From assembly GCA_911728435.2 (NCBI GenBank), contig OU452212.1, forward strand, positions 254,563-318,562: a DNA stretch of 64,000 nucleotides, given 5' to 3'. A program made the position numbers and the translations under genes. Positions 1 to 13,219 of the stretch are shown here, piece after piece; within the stretch, counting starts at the first letter, position 1, and each line of letters begins with the position of its first letter. The stretch is from Apoderus coryli. Lineage: Eukaryota; Arthropoda; Insecta; Coleoptera; Attelabidae. The notes under the pieces were generated by a model. The model was not told the DNA's origin and did no database searches. It saw nothing but the letters and a program-made list of their open reading frames with translations.

Positions 1-1306
1 AGATGTCAAAAGATACGTTTACGTATACGTCACTGGCTTTGCGTTAACTCCCTATTAATAAACTAGAAAACGCTGTGCACGCTAGTATACGCCACGTAGT
101 GGCAGGCGTACTTAGAGATGTTCTGATTTTAATGCATTGGGCTGACTATCTATTGTGTAGATTAATCTTTGCCTGAATTATACAACTATTCCTTCCTTCC
201 TTCCATTTTGGCCTCTACACTTAGGTAATACAGCCATCTTTGTAATTCTTGGACCTACAGTTTAGCGTGGAATCCGAACCACGGTCATCGACCGCCAGAT
301 GCCAGCACCCTCGACTATATAGTTGTTGGAATTCCATATTCTCTCTTTTCATATATTAGCTTTACTTCTGAAGCGTCCTGTATATTTTGAGTGACGTTAG
401 TAAATTAATATAATATTACAAAAATATTATTCTTCTTCTTTCACGCTTGGCCGTTGATTTTGATTTGGAGGTATCAATGTATGTATGTATCTCAACCCCC
501 TCTTTGCGATTATTGTAGCCTGATTTGAACTCGCCTCAAGCGAAGGTCACAGGTCGTATTACGCAGTCGTCTTGCCGTCTTCTTATTGTACTGTTGTGTT
601 CTAGTTCACCACACAAATAGAAAGTGGTAATTCCCCTAATTCTAACGTCGAACAGATTGGCGTGCTTTTTATAATAATTACAGTTCGCAATAAATGCATT
701 ATTACTAAATAATACTCTTTCTTTCTTATCGTATTCAATTCACGTAGTGAAGTGGGTAAAGTTCTCAAAATACGTGTAATTTAAATTACGTATAACTTCT
801 GTTTAAATGTACTTACCTATTATAAAACAATGTTTATTAGTTATTAGTTAGATAACACAAAAATTGATGTAGTGAAGTGAATAAATAGTGGAACGTTCAA
901 TAGTTAATTAAATTCGTTGTCTTTTATTAAAGTAAACTAATTACAAAATCCTTTATACAGTCAGTCTCTCCAATAGTCAATAACTACTTGGCATAGGCAA
1001 GTCTACCGACTCAACCGGGAGCACCGTCCACCCATCCATCCACGCGACTAGATACTGCGGTATCATAATCACGTCGATGCGCAAGCCGGGAGATGCCCAC
1101 ATGTGCAAGCGCACACTCATAGATGCCCACATGTGCAAGCGCACATGTGGGCATCTCCCGGCCCATACAACTATTCGAACTACTTACGTTGTCTAACCTA
1201 ACTAACTGTCAATCCAATATACAACCATAGATGTGTATAGACACTCATCTAAGGTTGCCATATTCTAGCCAAACCTGCATGTATTATAACCATACATAAC
1301 AAAATA
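1..1306. other. Intergenic DNA without a recognisable gene
   Basis: AT-rich sequence with short simple repeats (a CCTT run near 182-200, an ATGT run near 476-490). No coding frame resembling a known family was seen. A hairpin-forming inverted repeat near 1085-1163 is listed separately. Confidence 0.6.
1085..1163. repeat. Inverted repeat (hairpin)
   Basis: The arm GCCGGGAGATGCCCACATGT near 1085-1105 is mirrored by ACATGTGGGCATCTCCCGGC near 1143-1162. The segment between holds another copy of the inner motif GATGCCCACATGTGCAAGCG. It could be a small fold-back element or a recombination scar. No target duplication was recognised. Confidence 0.6.
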
Positions 1307-2850
1307 GTGGTTGGTATTGATCCGGAATGGCTTATATGGAGTGCTATACTTACATTGATAAGAACGGCCGGTATAAATTATACCAAATTAAAGACGCTCA
1401 TTGACATATCAATTAACGTATTGGGCCGATTTTCCTCATCAAAGCAAATTTGCCTTTCGGATAAAGTCAAATACCTGGGAGTAATCCTGGATAAACGACT
1501 AATCTGGAATCAGCATATAGAGAAAACCATATCGAAAGCCACAGCGGCCATATGGACGTGTCACAAGCTACTCGGTAGGACTTGGGGGCTAAAGCCAAAG
1601 CTCACATACTGGGTGTACCAAACCCATTAAACCCATGGTTACATACGCCTCATTAGTATGGTGGACAAAAGTTAAAATTAAGCATACACAATGCCGTCTT
1701 CAAAAGTTGCAACGGCTTGCATGTTTAGGAATAACAGGGGCAATGCGAACTTGCCTCACAGCAGCGATGGAAACGTTGCTGCATCTAATACCTTTGCCTG
1801 TCCTAGTCAAAAAAGAGGCAGCAATTAGCGCTCTGAAACTGGCACAGGTAATGGAATACAAATCTGGAGATCTAAAGGGACACATGGGAATCCTGAATCT
1901 AATACCTTTGGATTCAGGAAGAAAACCGTCCGACGCTTTGCCACGCAAACATGATTTTGAAATCCCATTGGAAGTGGTCATTGCAGACCGTCAAAATTGG
2001 CTAAATGGGGAACCACGATTCCCAGAAAACACATCCGTCTGGTATACGGACGGTTCAAAAGGAATAGAAGGGAACACGGGCCAAATTACAGGCTCTCTGA
2101 ATCTCTCGGGAAAAGTCCCACTATATTCCAAGCAGAGATCAACGCTATTAATCGTTGTGCTCAAGAATGCCTGCAGAGAGGCATCCCGGAACGGCAGATC
2201 AATATTATGTCAGACAGTCAAGCTGCGTTAAAAGAACTGAGGTCTTACACCTTCACGTCAAAGCTAGCATGAGAATGCAAACAGACCCTAAAGCAACTAG
2301 CAGCTCAGGGGGAAAAGAGTACTCTGACATGGGTGCCAGGACATGAAGGCATAGAGGAGAACGAAGCGGCGGACCAACTTGCAAAAGAGGGCGCAAATGC
2401 TCGATCTGCGGCCCAGAACTCATCTTTGGCCATATAAAGGAAGAACTTCGGAGATGGGAAAAGGAACAACTTAAGTCCTACTGGAGAAACACTCCAGGCC
2501 TAAGACAATCAAAAAGGTTTATCAAACCTTCAGAGGCCAACGCAGGGAAGCTTATCCAACTGGAGAGAAGCGACCTAAGGCGAATTACAGGCCTTTTTAC
2601 GGGACACCACCCAGTGAAGTACCATCAAAAAAGATGGGCCTAACCGAGGACGACACTTGTCGGTTTTGCGAAGACGCAACAGAACACGTGCTCTGTGAAT
2701 GCATAGCACTTTTCTGCAAAAGGCTAAAACACCTTGGAGAGGTGACCCTAACACCCGACGAGGCAAGGAATTTAGCCCCCAGAGAAATCATCAACTTTAT
2801 GAAAAGTGTGGGACAGCTGGGCAATTCATAGATTAGAGTCATTCGCAAAA
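1307..2850 (+). mobile_element. Decayed non-LTR retrotransposon, 3' half of ORF2
   Basis: Broken frames follow one another in the order expected for the end of an insect non-LTR ORF2. First comes the reverse-transcriptase thumb region (VKYLGVILDKRLIWNQHI, about 1460-1520). Then come RNase H-like blocks (WYTDGSK near 2040, QAEI near 2130, SDSQAAL near 2210, WVPGHEG near 2330), and finally a cysteine cluster (CRFCEDATEHVLCEC near 2655-2700). The blocks sit in three forward frames, so several frameshifts and stops have built up. RNase H suggests an I/R1/Outcast-type clade, but I cannot settle the clade. The catalytic FADD box is absent, so the copy is 5'-truncated as well as degenerate and is not expected to be functional. 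Confidence 0.8.
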
Positions 2851-3874
2851 GATCTTCTGCAGGTCGAAGTGAATCTACAAAACAATCTACAAGGTAATTT
2901 TCTGTAAATATTTTTTATTAAAACAAAAATAATAATACATTTCTTATTACTATAATATAATAATTATAAAAAAAAATAATAAAATTTAAAAAAATATTTA
3001 CCATAACAACATTCATTTATTAGAGACAAATAATTGTTAAAAAAAAAAACAGCAGCACAGCAAAAAGCTTATCAATGACGACTTAATACAATTACTAATA
3101 ATTAATTTACGTAATTTTCTATAACCAAATTAATGAAATAAATAATTATTACAAAGAAAGCTTTGTTATTATTATTATTATTTATTAATAATGATTTATT
3201 ACATATGTACATAACGATCTCTTTTATTTATTAATGCGAATGCATTCTTTTCATTAATATATGATATTAAACAATAGAAAAGAGATCCTCCAAATTCAAT
3301 TTTTATTTGATATATTAGTTTTATATCCACAAAATGTACACTTAAATAAACGCTAATAAGAAAAGTGCTGTACGTAACTTCATTTAATTTGTTCTTTTGC
3401 AATGTGCTATAAAAAATATCAAGTGAAACTTAAAATTATTATTATTAGAGCCGATATAATCACAAATTAGACAATAAAAATTGCACACCAAATTCAAGTA
3501 TTGCATACAGAATCAATCACTCTTATTACTAACATAAAAATTTGACAAAACACATTCTAATAAATGTTGGCACAGAAACTGGTAGTAATGGATGTCCTGC
3601 CCCGACTATCTCTATATCACTGAATCAATAGTAAATCAATGTGATAAAAATAGCCGGGCCATATATTTACAAAACATTTTTTAAGAGTGACACTCTGTAC
3701 GCATTGCTTGCCAGAAACATATAAAAAATCACAATAAAAATTTCTTAGTTTATTAAAATTGCGACACAATGAAACATAATATAAAGTCATTTATCAGATC
3801 AATTCCTTGCTTCTTGTACCTAAATCTAATATTAATTACAATAAAAAAAACATAATGAACTGTTTTCCTTTATA
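2851..3874. other. AT-rich intergenic DNA
   Basis: Low-complexity A/T-rich sequence between the retroelement remnant and the mariner-like transposon, with (ATT)n-like runs near 3165-3185. Nothing coding was recognised. Confidence 0.5.
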
Positions 3875-3876
3875 TA

Positions 3877-4238
3877 CAGGGTGGTCCAACGAAAAGTTTG
3901 CACCTAGCTTTTCTCTTTTTTTTGTAGTCGAATGCGAAAATGCTCGGACACGTCGATTTTGCTTTTGAGGGGGACACATTTTAAACATATTTTTCGATCT
4001 GCGCCTTTAACCCCCTAGCGGGGGTGAGTAACAACCCTAAAATTTTAAATGGAAAGAGGGGTCTAATGACATATCATTTGAAAGGACACAAAATTGTCTT
4101 TCTAATGATACCCTATTTGTCGAATTTTACTAAAACAGTTAATACGAAAACGACTTTAAAGACATTAAGCCGATAATTTTGGTATTAATGAGAAATACAA
4201 ATAAGTTTTAATTATTACGACTGAAAACAACTACAATC
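3877..4238 (+). repeat. Left terminal inverted repeat of the mariner-like element
   Basis: Reverse complement of 5602-5964. The outer ~320 bp is almost exact. The inner end (CTACAATC) matches GATTGCAG with a few substitutions. Confidence 0.9.
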
Positions 4239-4445
4239 ATTTCTAAATTATTTACTTTGAAGAAAAACGGGATTTCAAAAACACTATCTTATTTATCAGA
4301 ACTAAATTCCTCACTAATCGTTTGCGTTTTTTGTTGAAATAAAAACTGCAGATACGTGTAGGAAAAGAATTTACACCGTTTATTTTAGTCTTTTCATTGA
4401 TTCAGTTTGGTTGCTTCTCAAGTTATTTTACTTTTACCGTACAAA

Positions 4446-5519
4446 ATGATTTATTCCATTCTAGAACGAGTTGAAATTGTTAAACTTTATTTTCAAAATA
4501 ATAGTAGTGCTAGACTTACGGCTCGCTTATTTAATGAGAGACATCCCGATAAAAATGTGAATGATGTGTACGTTGGCAAGTTAGTTAAAAAGTTTGTAGA
4601 TACCGGATCTGTCTGTAATGTAAAACACCAGCCGCAGAAACCGATCAGAAATGAAGCTGTGGAAGTCGCTGTTTTAGGGCATGTTGAAATGGATCATAGT
4701 CAAAGTACCCGTCAACTAGCTGAAGCCTCAGGTGTCTCCCGTTCGTCCATAATACGAATTTTAAAAGCGTACAAATTTCATCCGTACAAAATCAAATTAG
4801 TACAGGAACTAAATGAGGATGATCCTGATAGAAGGCTGCAATTTTGTGAAGCAATGAGCCAGCGTTTAATTGAAGATCCGCAATTATTATTTAACATTTG
4901 TTTTTCCGACGAATGCACATTTTATTTGAATGGAGCTGTAAATAGGCACAATTGCCGTTACTGGGATGACAGTAACCCACATTTATTCCGTGAGGTTCAT
5001 ACCCAGTATCCTCAAAAAATAAACGTCTGGTGTGGCATATTAGGAAATCATATTATAGGACCACTTTTTATTCCTGGAAATTTAACTGGTGAAGTGTACC
5101 TAAACATGCTTGAAGACACAATTGATCCTTTAATAACACAAATAATAGAAGATGACCAAAATCATACTGCTGATCGGCTTTATTTCCAGCAAGATGGAGC
5201 ACCTCCGCACTATGTGGCTCCTGTAAGACAGTTCTTAGATGACCGGTTCCCTGGACGGTGGATTGGAAGGAGGGGCCCAATTGAATGGCCTGCCAGGTCA
5301 CCGGATTTATCGCCTTTAGACTTTTTTCTTTGGGGGCACTTAAAAAATAAATGTTTTGCCACGAAGCCCGAGTCCATAGAAGATCTTCGCCAACGCATTA
5401 CAGAAGAGTGCAGAAACATAACACCTGATATGCTACAAAATGTTAGAAATAGATTTGAACAAAATCTGTATTATTGTATGGAATCAAATGGGTCACATTT
5501 TCAACATTTGTTAATGTAA
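4446..5519 (+). CDS. Mariner-like transposase, intact, DD41D-type spacing
   Basis: A 357-residue transposase starting at the first ATG in the open frame (ATGATTTATTCC). The N-terminal ~110 residues look like paired helix-turn-helix DNA-binding segments. The C-terminal half is a DDE/D catalytic domain. The first aspartate is in CFSDECTF, the second in FQQDGAPPHY and the third in SPDLSPLDFF. I count 41 residues between the second and third catalytic aspartates if the third is the D of PLD. That differs from DD34D of classic mariners and resembles the DD41D (rosa-type) group. WPARSPDLSPLDFFLWG is the usual family signature. No internal stop or frameshift is present and the gene lies between matching TIRs, so the copy may encode active enzyme. 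Activity itself is not shown by sequence. Confidence 0.92.
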   Translation: MIYSILERVEIVKLYFQNNSSARLTARLFNERHPDKNVNDVYVGKLVKKFVDTGSVCNVKHQPQKPIRNEAVEVAVLGHVEMDHSQSTRQLAEASGVSRSSIIRILKAYKFHPYKIKLVQELNEDDPDRRLQFCEAMSQRLIEDPQLLFNICFSDECTFYLNGAVNRHNCRYWDDSNPHLFREVHTQYPQKINVWCGILGNHIIGPLFIPGNLTGEVYLNMLEDTIDPLITQIIEDDQNHTADRLYFQQDGAPPHYVAPVRQFLDDRFPGRWIGRRGPIEWPARSPDLSPLDFFLWGHLKNKCFATKPESIEDLRQRITEECRNITPDMLQNVRNRFEQNLYYCMESNGSHFQHLLM

Positions 5520-5601
5520 CGTTTTAATAAATCAATTTAACAGCTTGTTTACTTTTTTTACAAAGCAATGTTAAAACTAACAAACATTGGAATGTACTAA
5601 C

Positions 5602-5964
5602 GATTGCAGGTGTTTTCACTCGCAATAATTAAAACTTATTTGTATTTCTCATTAATACCAAAATTATCGGCTTAATGTCTTTAAAGTCGTTTTCGTATTA
5701 ACTGTTTTAGTAAAATTCGACAAATAGGGTATCATTAGAAAGACAATTTTGTGTCCTTTCAAATGATATGTCATTAGACCCCTCTTTCCATTTAAAATTT
5801 TAGGGTTGTTACTCACCCCCGCTAGGGGGTTAAAGGCGCAGATCGAAAAATATGTTTAAAATGTGTCCCCCTCAAAAGCAAAATCGACGTGTCCGAGCAT
5901 TTTCGCATTCGACTACAAAAAAAAAGAGAAAAGCTAGGTGCAAACTTTTCGTTGGACCACCCTG
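5602..5964 (-). repeat. Right terminal inverted repeat of the mariner-like element
   Basis: Mirror of 3877-4238. The gap between the transposase stop (5519) and this arm is only about 80 bp. Confidence 0.9.
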
Positions 5965-5966
5965 TA

Positions 5967-8190
5967 TATAAATTATACCTCCTTTTTCAGACTAGATAAA
6001 AAATATATATGAAAATTTAGATTAATAAAGATACAAAAAACAACAACAAACCAAATACTTGGTAGGTACACATAATCAAACAACTAAATAAAATAAAGTC
6101 TGAATCAAAACTCAGTCTTGTAAATTCCGAAAGAATCGAGGCGCGAATATCATATTCGAAAAAAGCTTAAGGAAAAGAGAATTAATTACAACGCGTAATC
6201 TGGAATGTGACACACAAAATATACTACAAAAATGGCACACAAAATAAAACAAACAAACAAACAATACAATACAATATTAAATGTATCGAAACAGATATAA
6301 TTTTATAACTTTTGTAAATACTCAATTGATTGATCAATATGAATTTTGATTATGCAAAAATTCGGTGAGACAATTATTTTAAGGAAACAAACATTAACAA
6401 AAAATTAACACAGTGAAAAACTACACATATCTCAGACAAAATTGCGTCAATAACTACAACCTAAACAAAAAAATCACCCAATATACAATTTTTAATGAAT
6501 CTCTCACGTTTGAGACTTTATTAATTCAAAATTAATTGTTGTAATACAGTAAGTATTAGTTTATAATAAATTGGACAATTTTAATTCTGTGGCTATATTT
6601 TCTTAAAATTTTTATATAATATATTATAACATATACGTACTTTTATTATTTTTTTTATATTTTAAAAGCCACTACACCTCGTTGATATTTTCTGTAGTGT
6701 TTTCCTTCAAAAACACTTAAGTACCTTCTAATATAATAAATACATTTATTTTTATGACACATAATCTGGCTCTTACAGAAACAATTAGGTAAATAAAATC
6801 TAAGAATAATAATATCAAAGTTGCAATGCAATTATATACTTTTTCCACTTATATCAAACATTTAAAAGAGATATTGACCAAATTTGATTCAATAATTAAG
6901 TAAATGTAGTTTTTCGAGTTGTTAAACAGTGGCCTTCTAGTTTCTAGGCCTACAAACCCCGAACAACTACAGTGTTATTGTGACAATATAGTTATACCAT
7001 TGTGTTTATTATAATATAGTGTGTCAGCGCTTGGTTGGTACCATCATCTAACAACAGACGGCGTTATCAACTTCAGTCGTTCATTAATAAATTTCTGGTA
7101 TATGATAGCGCCATCTGTTGTATGTACTAACCAAGCGCTGACACTATATATAAATAAACACAATGGTTATACCTATTACTCCAGAATTTTTTTCATAGCT
7201 TTAGTTATTATCATGACCATCAAATAAGTTAATTGTTGCAATTTTCAATTTAACCATTAATAATATTTAAGTTTGCTAAATATATTTTTCTTTTTTGTTT
7301 GAAAAATAAAACAAAAACCCCTCTCCTATTGCCTTTTCATTAATTAGGTATTTTTGACCAGTTGTAAAATTTATTTTAATGGGTAAATTTAAAATTTTCT
7401 TTTGTGCGTTGTGTTATATTTTTTCATTATTAATTCTAATTACTACAATACAATATTTTTAAGGGTCATCAATTAAACTAAACAGAAATAAATAAAGCAG
7501 TTCACAAAAACAACCATCATCGTGTTTTACTTTTATAAAATGGAATAGTAATCACTTACGCCTTTGCACATTTATTAAAAATTACACGTACCGTATTTTA
7601 TTAAATAATTTGCCTACAACAAATATTTATTCTTATTAAATTGTTTATTAAAAACTTTATTACTATTATTATTAGAAAAAACATTTATTAAATACTTGTC
7701 CCACACCTACAAAATTACACTTATTATTGTTATTAATTATTTTAATTGTTATTATCAACTCAGGATCTTTTTTTTTTTTGTTTCTAACACGAACGATCGG
7801 TATTTCAGACACTGTTTTCCTATTTTTTTAGCATTATGCAACAATTTTAAAATTCAACCGCGAATAACCAGCTATGTCGCCAAGCTGTTAATAAATTCTC
7901 ATGTCTACATCAAGTGATCTTGTTTACTCTCTTGTGCAAACTGGTTGTAAGGCGTTTTCCTTTTGCACCTTAGTCCAGCTGAACTATGATGTGTCATTTT
8001 TCGTCTCAGGAGCGACAAACTGTCAAAATTATTATTAGCTAGAGCTGTTAAATGTCTCAATTGAGTGTGCAAAAAATAAATTGCGGCTTGTTGAAGGAAA
8101 ACGCCTAACGTACTTACAAATTCCATCAATACTATCAAAAGTACAAAAAATTATTACCTTTTACACTAGGTACTATCACTCAAAGTTGCT
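5967..8190. other. AT-rich intergenic DNA, partly the RhoGAPp190 3' flank
   Basis: No host gene recognised. It is very A/T rich, and the proximal part probably includes the 3' UTR of RhoGAPp190, which is transcribed leftward and stops at 8191. A fold-back MITE is at about 7015-7150. Confidence 0.5.
7015..7150. mobile_element. MITE (fold-back, ~130 bp)
   Basis: The left end TATAGTGTGTCAGCGCTTGG is mirrored by CCAAGCGCTGACACTATA at 7131-7148. Inner motifs (ACAGACGGCG, and CGCCATCTGTTG on the other side) are also roughly complementary, so most of the element can fold on itself. There is no coding capacity. The flanks are TATA-rich, so a TA-type target is plausible but the duplication is not certain. 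Confidence 0.75.
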
Positions 8191-11100
8191 TCAAACCATC
8201 ACAAACGCCTCTTTGCCGCAAAACAGGAACGGATACTGATCGATCATCGTTTGAACAATGTCCTCCAAATATGGTCGCATCTGCTCAAACCGTCCCATAT
8301 CACTAAACTCAATTGGTAGCAAAGTCGGCCACCAACATATCGCCATATTCTTACTATCCATACTATTCAATTTCGAATTTTCAGTCACTTTAACAAAATG
8401 CTGAAACATAAACTTCAATATCTGGAAATTTATCGAAGGCAGTTTGTCCAGCATACTGCGTAGTGCTAGCAATCGACAACTGCGATCAGTCTTCACTTCC
8501 ATATTCCCTGTAGTCGTCACCATCGGCTTCATTCGCGTACCAGCAATTTCCTCAATTTCTGTCATCACATCCTCGTCAAACAACGGCGGTAACCGTTTGG
8601 ACACGAAATCTTTAAGGGCAGTAGCAACGGCGTTAACTGGAATGTCTAATTCATGGATATCCACGTTACAATCTTCTTCAAATTTGGCAAATAGTAAATC
8701 AACATGTGCCCTATTCCCAGGCACTCGATAAATCCCTTCGGAATCCAAACCTTCCCCTTCAATAAACTTGACACATTTCTCCATAAATATCGGAATGTAA
8801 TTCTTATCAGACTGGATGTAGTCGGCTAGTTTCGATGCTGCACTACTAGTCGGTAGCGATTTCTGCTTCGTTTGCTTCAACTGCTTCTTCTTGTCGCGCT
8901 CCTCAGCAATCTTACGCAACTTCTCCTCTTTCTGGCGACGTTTCTCCAATTTACTTTCATCTTTAGCTCGTTGCTTCTCCCGCTTCCGCAACACTTTCTC
9001 AATATCCGATTCTTTCTTCGGAAATATACTGTACATCGGGGAATTGTTATCACGCGGTGAGGAAACATCCAAACTCGACTCTTCGTCATGCATCAAACTA
9101 TAGGAATTCGGCTGGGCACCGTACAATTCCTGCAATTGTATATTAAAATGATCTGGCAGTCGTTTCTTAAGACTTTGCGGTCGTTTTTGCACAAGTCTTA
9201 GACGAATATCTGCTACTGACGGTTGGAATTGTTGCTCTTGTTCACTAGTTTCTGATGAATCAGAATTTGATTCATTTACGCCTGGAATCGTCGGTTTATC
9301 ATCAGCTTCAATTGATGTTTGATGCGTTGGAGGTAAAGTAAATCCAGTTCCTAACTGTGGAACACGTGGCGGTTGCACTGGGATTGCTGTACGTTTCTTT
9401 CGTTGCCGTTTGTGGGTCCCACTCTTTCGACTCACTTTTGAGAAAATATCACTAGCGCGTTGCCGTCGTTCCAAACTACTCCACTCACTATCGGAATCCG
9501 AATATGAAGGCTGTCCTTTCTCGCGACGATGCCGGAACTTTGACTTACCAGTGATCGCGTCCTGTACCATCGTATACATGTATTCCGCGTCAGGTGGATA
9601 AATATTGTGAACAACATCTTTCACTTGTGCATATTCACAACCTAAATCAACTGGTTCTGGAGTTGCTAACGGTGCATTTCCACCAAAACTACTGTCCTGA
9701 ACGTTCATCCGAGCTATAGCTTCAGTTACCGCGGAATAATTCTTCATATTGAGCTTCCCAGGCTGTTTCAGCGTTTGCGAAACAGCCTTCGACCGCGTTT
9801 TCGGTGGTGGCGCATGCCTTCGACCGGTAGTAAACGCGTGTTGTTGGTAATTAGGCCAAGCACTACCTGGTATCGACATCGGAGCATCTCCATAATTGTC
9901 ATCCAAACTAGTTTGGGACGTCGATAACAGCGATTTCTTCGAATGCCGGACAACGTTATCTGGTGGAGCTGGTTCTGGAGGAGTTGCAGGTGGTGGATAC
10001 ACTTGAAACCCTCCACCCCCGTGTGTATGACGCTTTTTCATTGATCCTTCATTACCGTAAAGGTATACGTTGGAGAACTTTTCGCTGTGATCACTGGAAC
10101 TTAATTTATCATCAGGGCCGCTGAGCTCGAAGTTTTCACTTTCACTACCATCGTTAAGTTTCAGATAGTAACTCTCATTACGCGGTGGAGGTAGCGGATG
10201 TCCGTGTCGTTGCGATCTTGATCGTTCCAACGTCCCTTCACCACTATCTAACCCCGAGGGTTCCTCCATATGGAATGCTTGTTCTATTTCAGGTTTCTTC
10301 TCCCATACTTCCTTGAAAAACGGTGTAAAAAATGCGGTTTTATGTTGCATCGAAGCTGATGAGGTCATAAAGTGTGCGTTTAATCGATCCGCAGTTGAAT
10401 TACCCTCAGTAATTAACATTTGACTTAAATCGTCATTGAAAAATGCTGTGGCACTACCCGAATCAGTCACAGCTAAAATTTGAATGGGTAAATTCGGTAT
10501 GTTCATGGAAAATGCGTTTAACGTTGCTAAAGAAGCTTTTCGCTTAGTAGAATACACCAAAATGAATCCATGCACTAATTCATCACGAAATGCATTTGCT
10601 CCATGAAATGACGACACAATCACTTCAACTTTACGTTTGGAATCCCCTAGAAACGTCTCTAAAATGATACTGTGCGGTGATGACAGGAAACACAACTGAT
10701 GAGACAGTAGCGGTGCTAAAACATTCTCCACCGAGTATGGATCACCGCAAAACATGCACATAATGATTCTAATGTCCGGTTCAACACATTCGATGACAGT
10801 TTGATTGATGTTGAGGAATCCAGCACGATGATGGATACTTTGAACGAGCTGATGAAGGGCATTAGAAACGAGTTGATCTTCAGTTGTTTGTTCCAGACAC
10901 ACATCCATAAACGGACATTGTAAACTGTCTGCCAAGTTCTGACCATCTTCTTTCAGTCGCAACACCTCTTTTTCATCCATGTTGGGCTCTTGAAGGAACA
11001 ACAGCACTATTGGCAGTCCTTGGAATGGAAGTTTATCGTCCTGCTCCAAGTTAGACAACAACTTTTTCTCTAAACTTTCGCGGATATACTCAAAGGACTC

Positions 11101-13219
11101 CGCATTGGAATAGACGCAAAAGCTGCCATGCGGTACAAATTCAGAGGTCCTGAACGAATTGTGCGGCAAACTGACATCTCCACTAATCGTCCTGTAATCC
11201 AAACTGTAAAACTGACACTCGATCTCGTATTCATCATCATCGCATTGACTCCGTATCTTTGCCGCCAGACTCTCAGCCAAATTATTGTGGCCCAGAATCA
11301 GTAAATTCAACTGGTTGTTGTCCGAACTCACCAACCATTGATTGCTGTGGTTCCATGAGGACGGTCGATGGGCTTTCGTTGCCAAGATACGCTCAATCAA
11401 CGCATCCATGCAATTGGGAAATGCCGGGCAATGTTCGCGAATTGGATAATGGATGAAACCGAGATGTTGGAACAAAGTCAGTTTCCGATCCTGATCTAAA
11501 CGATCCAGTATCTTATAACGGAAATCCTCCTGCAGCACATCGGTAATCTCTTTGATATCATCCTGCGTTATTGTTCCAGTGGGAGCGATGCTTTTGAAAT
11601 GATAAAACAGATCCGCATGCTCCAATAAAAGCTCCTGGAAGTTGTGCTTTGCAGTCTCAATCAACTCCCGTTGATGTGCCTCGTAGATTTGAAGACAGTC
11701 ATGTTCGGATAACGCTTCAAAGCACTCCCGACCCATGAACAGTACCCGCACTTCAGATAAATGTTTGCCAGGCGTTACATATCCAGTATCTTCCAGCAAC
11801 TGCTTAAACTGCTTCTTATACTCCAACCGTTTCTGCTCCTGTTGCAACACATTCACGTGATTCTTATAAACAGTTTCAGCTTCATTGGTGTCCAACACAT
11901 CAAAGGGAATTCGAGCTTCATCGCTGTCAGACCCAATACATTCCGACCACGGCATATCTTCAGGTCGTTCAAAGAAGTACTGATTGAAATTTGGATGATT
12001 TTTAATGTACTGTTGTATCGAAGACCAATCACTGTCGGTGAGAGTGTTGAATCCTGGGATTAGCTCGTGTAAAACATCTGGTAACATCTCCATGTATCGT
12101 GCAACTTGCTTGGCTAGTTGTTCATCTTTTAACTTTTTAATATGCCGTCGAAATAGCCGTTGAGTACCGTCCAATCCGAATAGTTGCACGAAATGGATCC
12201 ATTCCTTGTGGTTGTTGAGTTTTTTAACTGTTTGTGACCACATGGCATGGCAATCGGTGACGTGTAACCGAATCAGACGCATGAAAGCTTCACTCGCGAC
12301 GTCCATGACTTCTTTGCGCGACAGAGATGCCTCTGTGTACGACGTGATTTTGCATCTGATTTTAGTTTTATCGATGATTTGAGCGAGAAGAAAGAAACCT
12401 GATTCGATGTTAACGCTGTCGTGTGCTGAGGTTTCCACAATTGGTATGTTACCTGCAAAATAATCATAATAAATGTCAACTTATACAACTAGTAGTTAGG
12501 TATACCTTTATATTCACTCCGCTGGACAAGTTTGTGTGCCTCTCGCACATACAACTCATTGGCGTCATCGTTCTTCGTTGTCAACAGCACAATGGGTTTC
12601 TTAGTTTTCACCAAATTATTGAGAATCACCGCAACAAACTCCACTTGTTTCTCAATACTCCGACTTGGCACAATACTAACGTCAAACACACATATAAAAC
12701 CATCAATGTTCAATTTACCATCAGGCAACACTTTCTGTTCGTACTCTTTCTCAATACCCAACTGATTTTTGCAAATATACATCAATTTCTCTGCGGACGT
12801 AATCTTTGTGGAGGCGCAACGTTTAACGTATGGTTCCATTTTACCACCTGGCAAAACGAATTACTTAGCTAGAGAGACATTGTAGCTGACCTTAACTTAC
12901 CTTTGAACGGTTGGAAAGATGCATCATCTATAAACTCGGTCTGTTCAATCAGACTGAACTGATACTCTGTCCCTTCATCTGACGTCTTAATCACATCACC
13001 CCAATACAGGAAATGATCATTATTGACAACTCTGCCACTAAAGTCCGTTTGGCTCAACACTGAGATGTGATCAACGTTGTAGTCTTCGGCATGGGGTCGT
13101 ATGAATCGATTGCAGAGACAAGATTTGCCAACGCCAGCATGGCCCTTGTCTTTTTCCACACCGGAAAGACCCACGACAGACACATTTACGGAACGGATAG
13201 AATCACCCTTTTTTGCCAT
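8191..13219 (-). CDS. RhoGAPp190: p190 RhoGAP (Rho GTPase-activating protein)
   Basis: Three exons: 13219-12901, 12847-12506 and 12452-8191, joined in phase to 1640 residues. Orthologues have about 1500-1560. The N-terminus is a GTPase-like domain with an inserted P-loop (GVGKSCLCNRF, then SDFGGR-like TDFSGRVVNNDHFLYWG and VEQTEF-like IEQTEFIDD). FF domains follow (about 265-520), then pseudo-GTPase segments (about 590-900), a long low-complexity Ser/Pro-rich and basic linker, and a C-terminal RhoGAP domain from about 1430. The RhoGAP domain carries the arginine finger in GIYRVPG. The protein stimulates GTP hydrolysis by Rho at the membrane and cytoskeleton, and in flies it limits Rho signalling in axon maintenance and is tied to integrin/Src pathways. 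Almost all coding sequence is in one 4.3-kb exon. Start chosen: first ATG (MAKKGDS), directly before the conserved GTPase-like block. A CAG acceptor near 13269 suggests a 5' UTR intron. Confidence 0.96.

Larger units (their letters stand above)
3875..5966 (+). mobile_element. Mariner/Tc1-superfamily DNA transposon, apparently complete
   Basis: Both ends show the same long terminal inverted repeat. The left arm runs about 3877-4238 and starts CAGGGTGGTCCAACG. The right arm runs about 5602-5964 and ends CGTTGGACCACCCTG. The flanks are TA on both sides (within TATATA), as expected for this superfamily. Nearly the whole 362-bp arm can be followed by eye as a reverse complement, with divergence only in the inner ~40 bp. 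The arms enclose one uninterrupted transposase gene. TIRs this long are unusual for mariners, which often have about 30 bp, but are known in some Tc1-like and mariner-like lineages. The near-identity of the arms suggests a recent insertion. Confidence 0.92.

Noticed and set aside
8444..9103. Plus-strand open frames opposite RhoGAPp190
   Set aside because: Antisense frames of a well-supported long coding exon; no family match.
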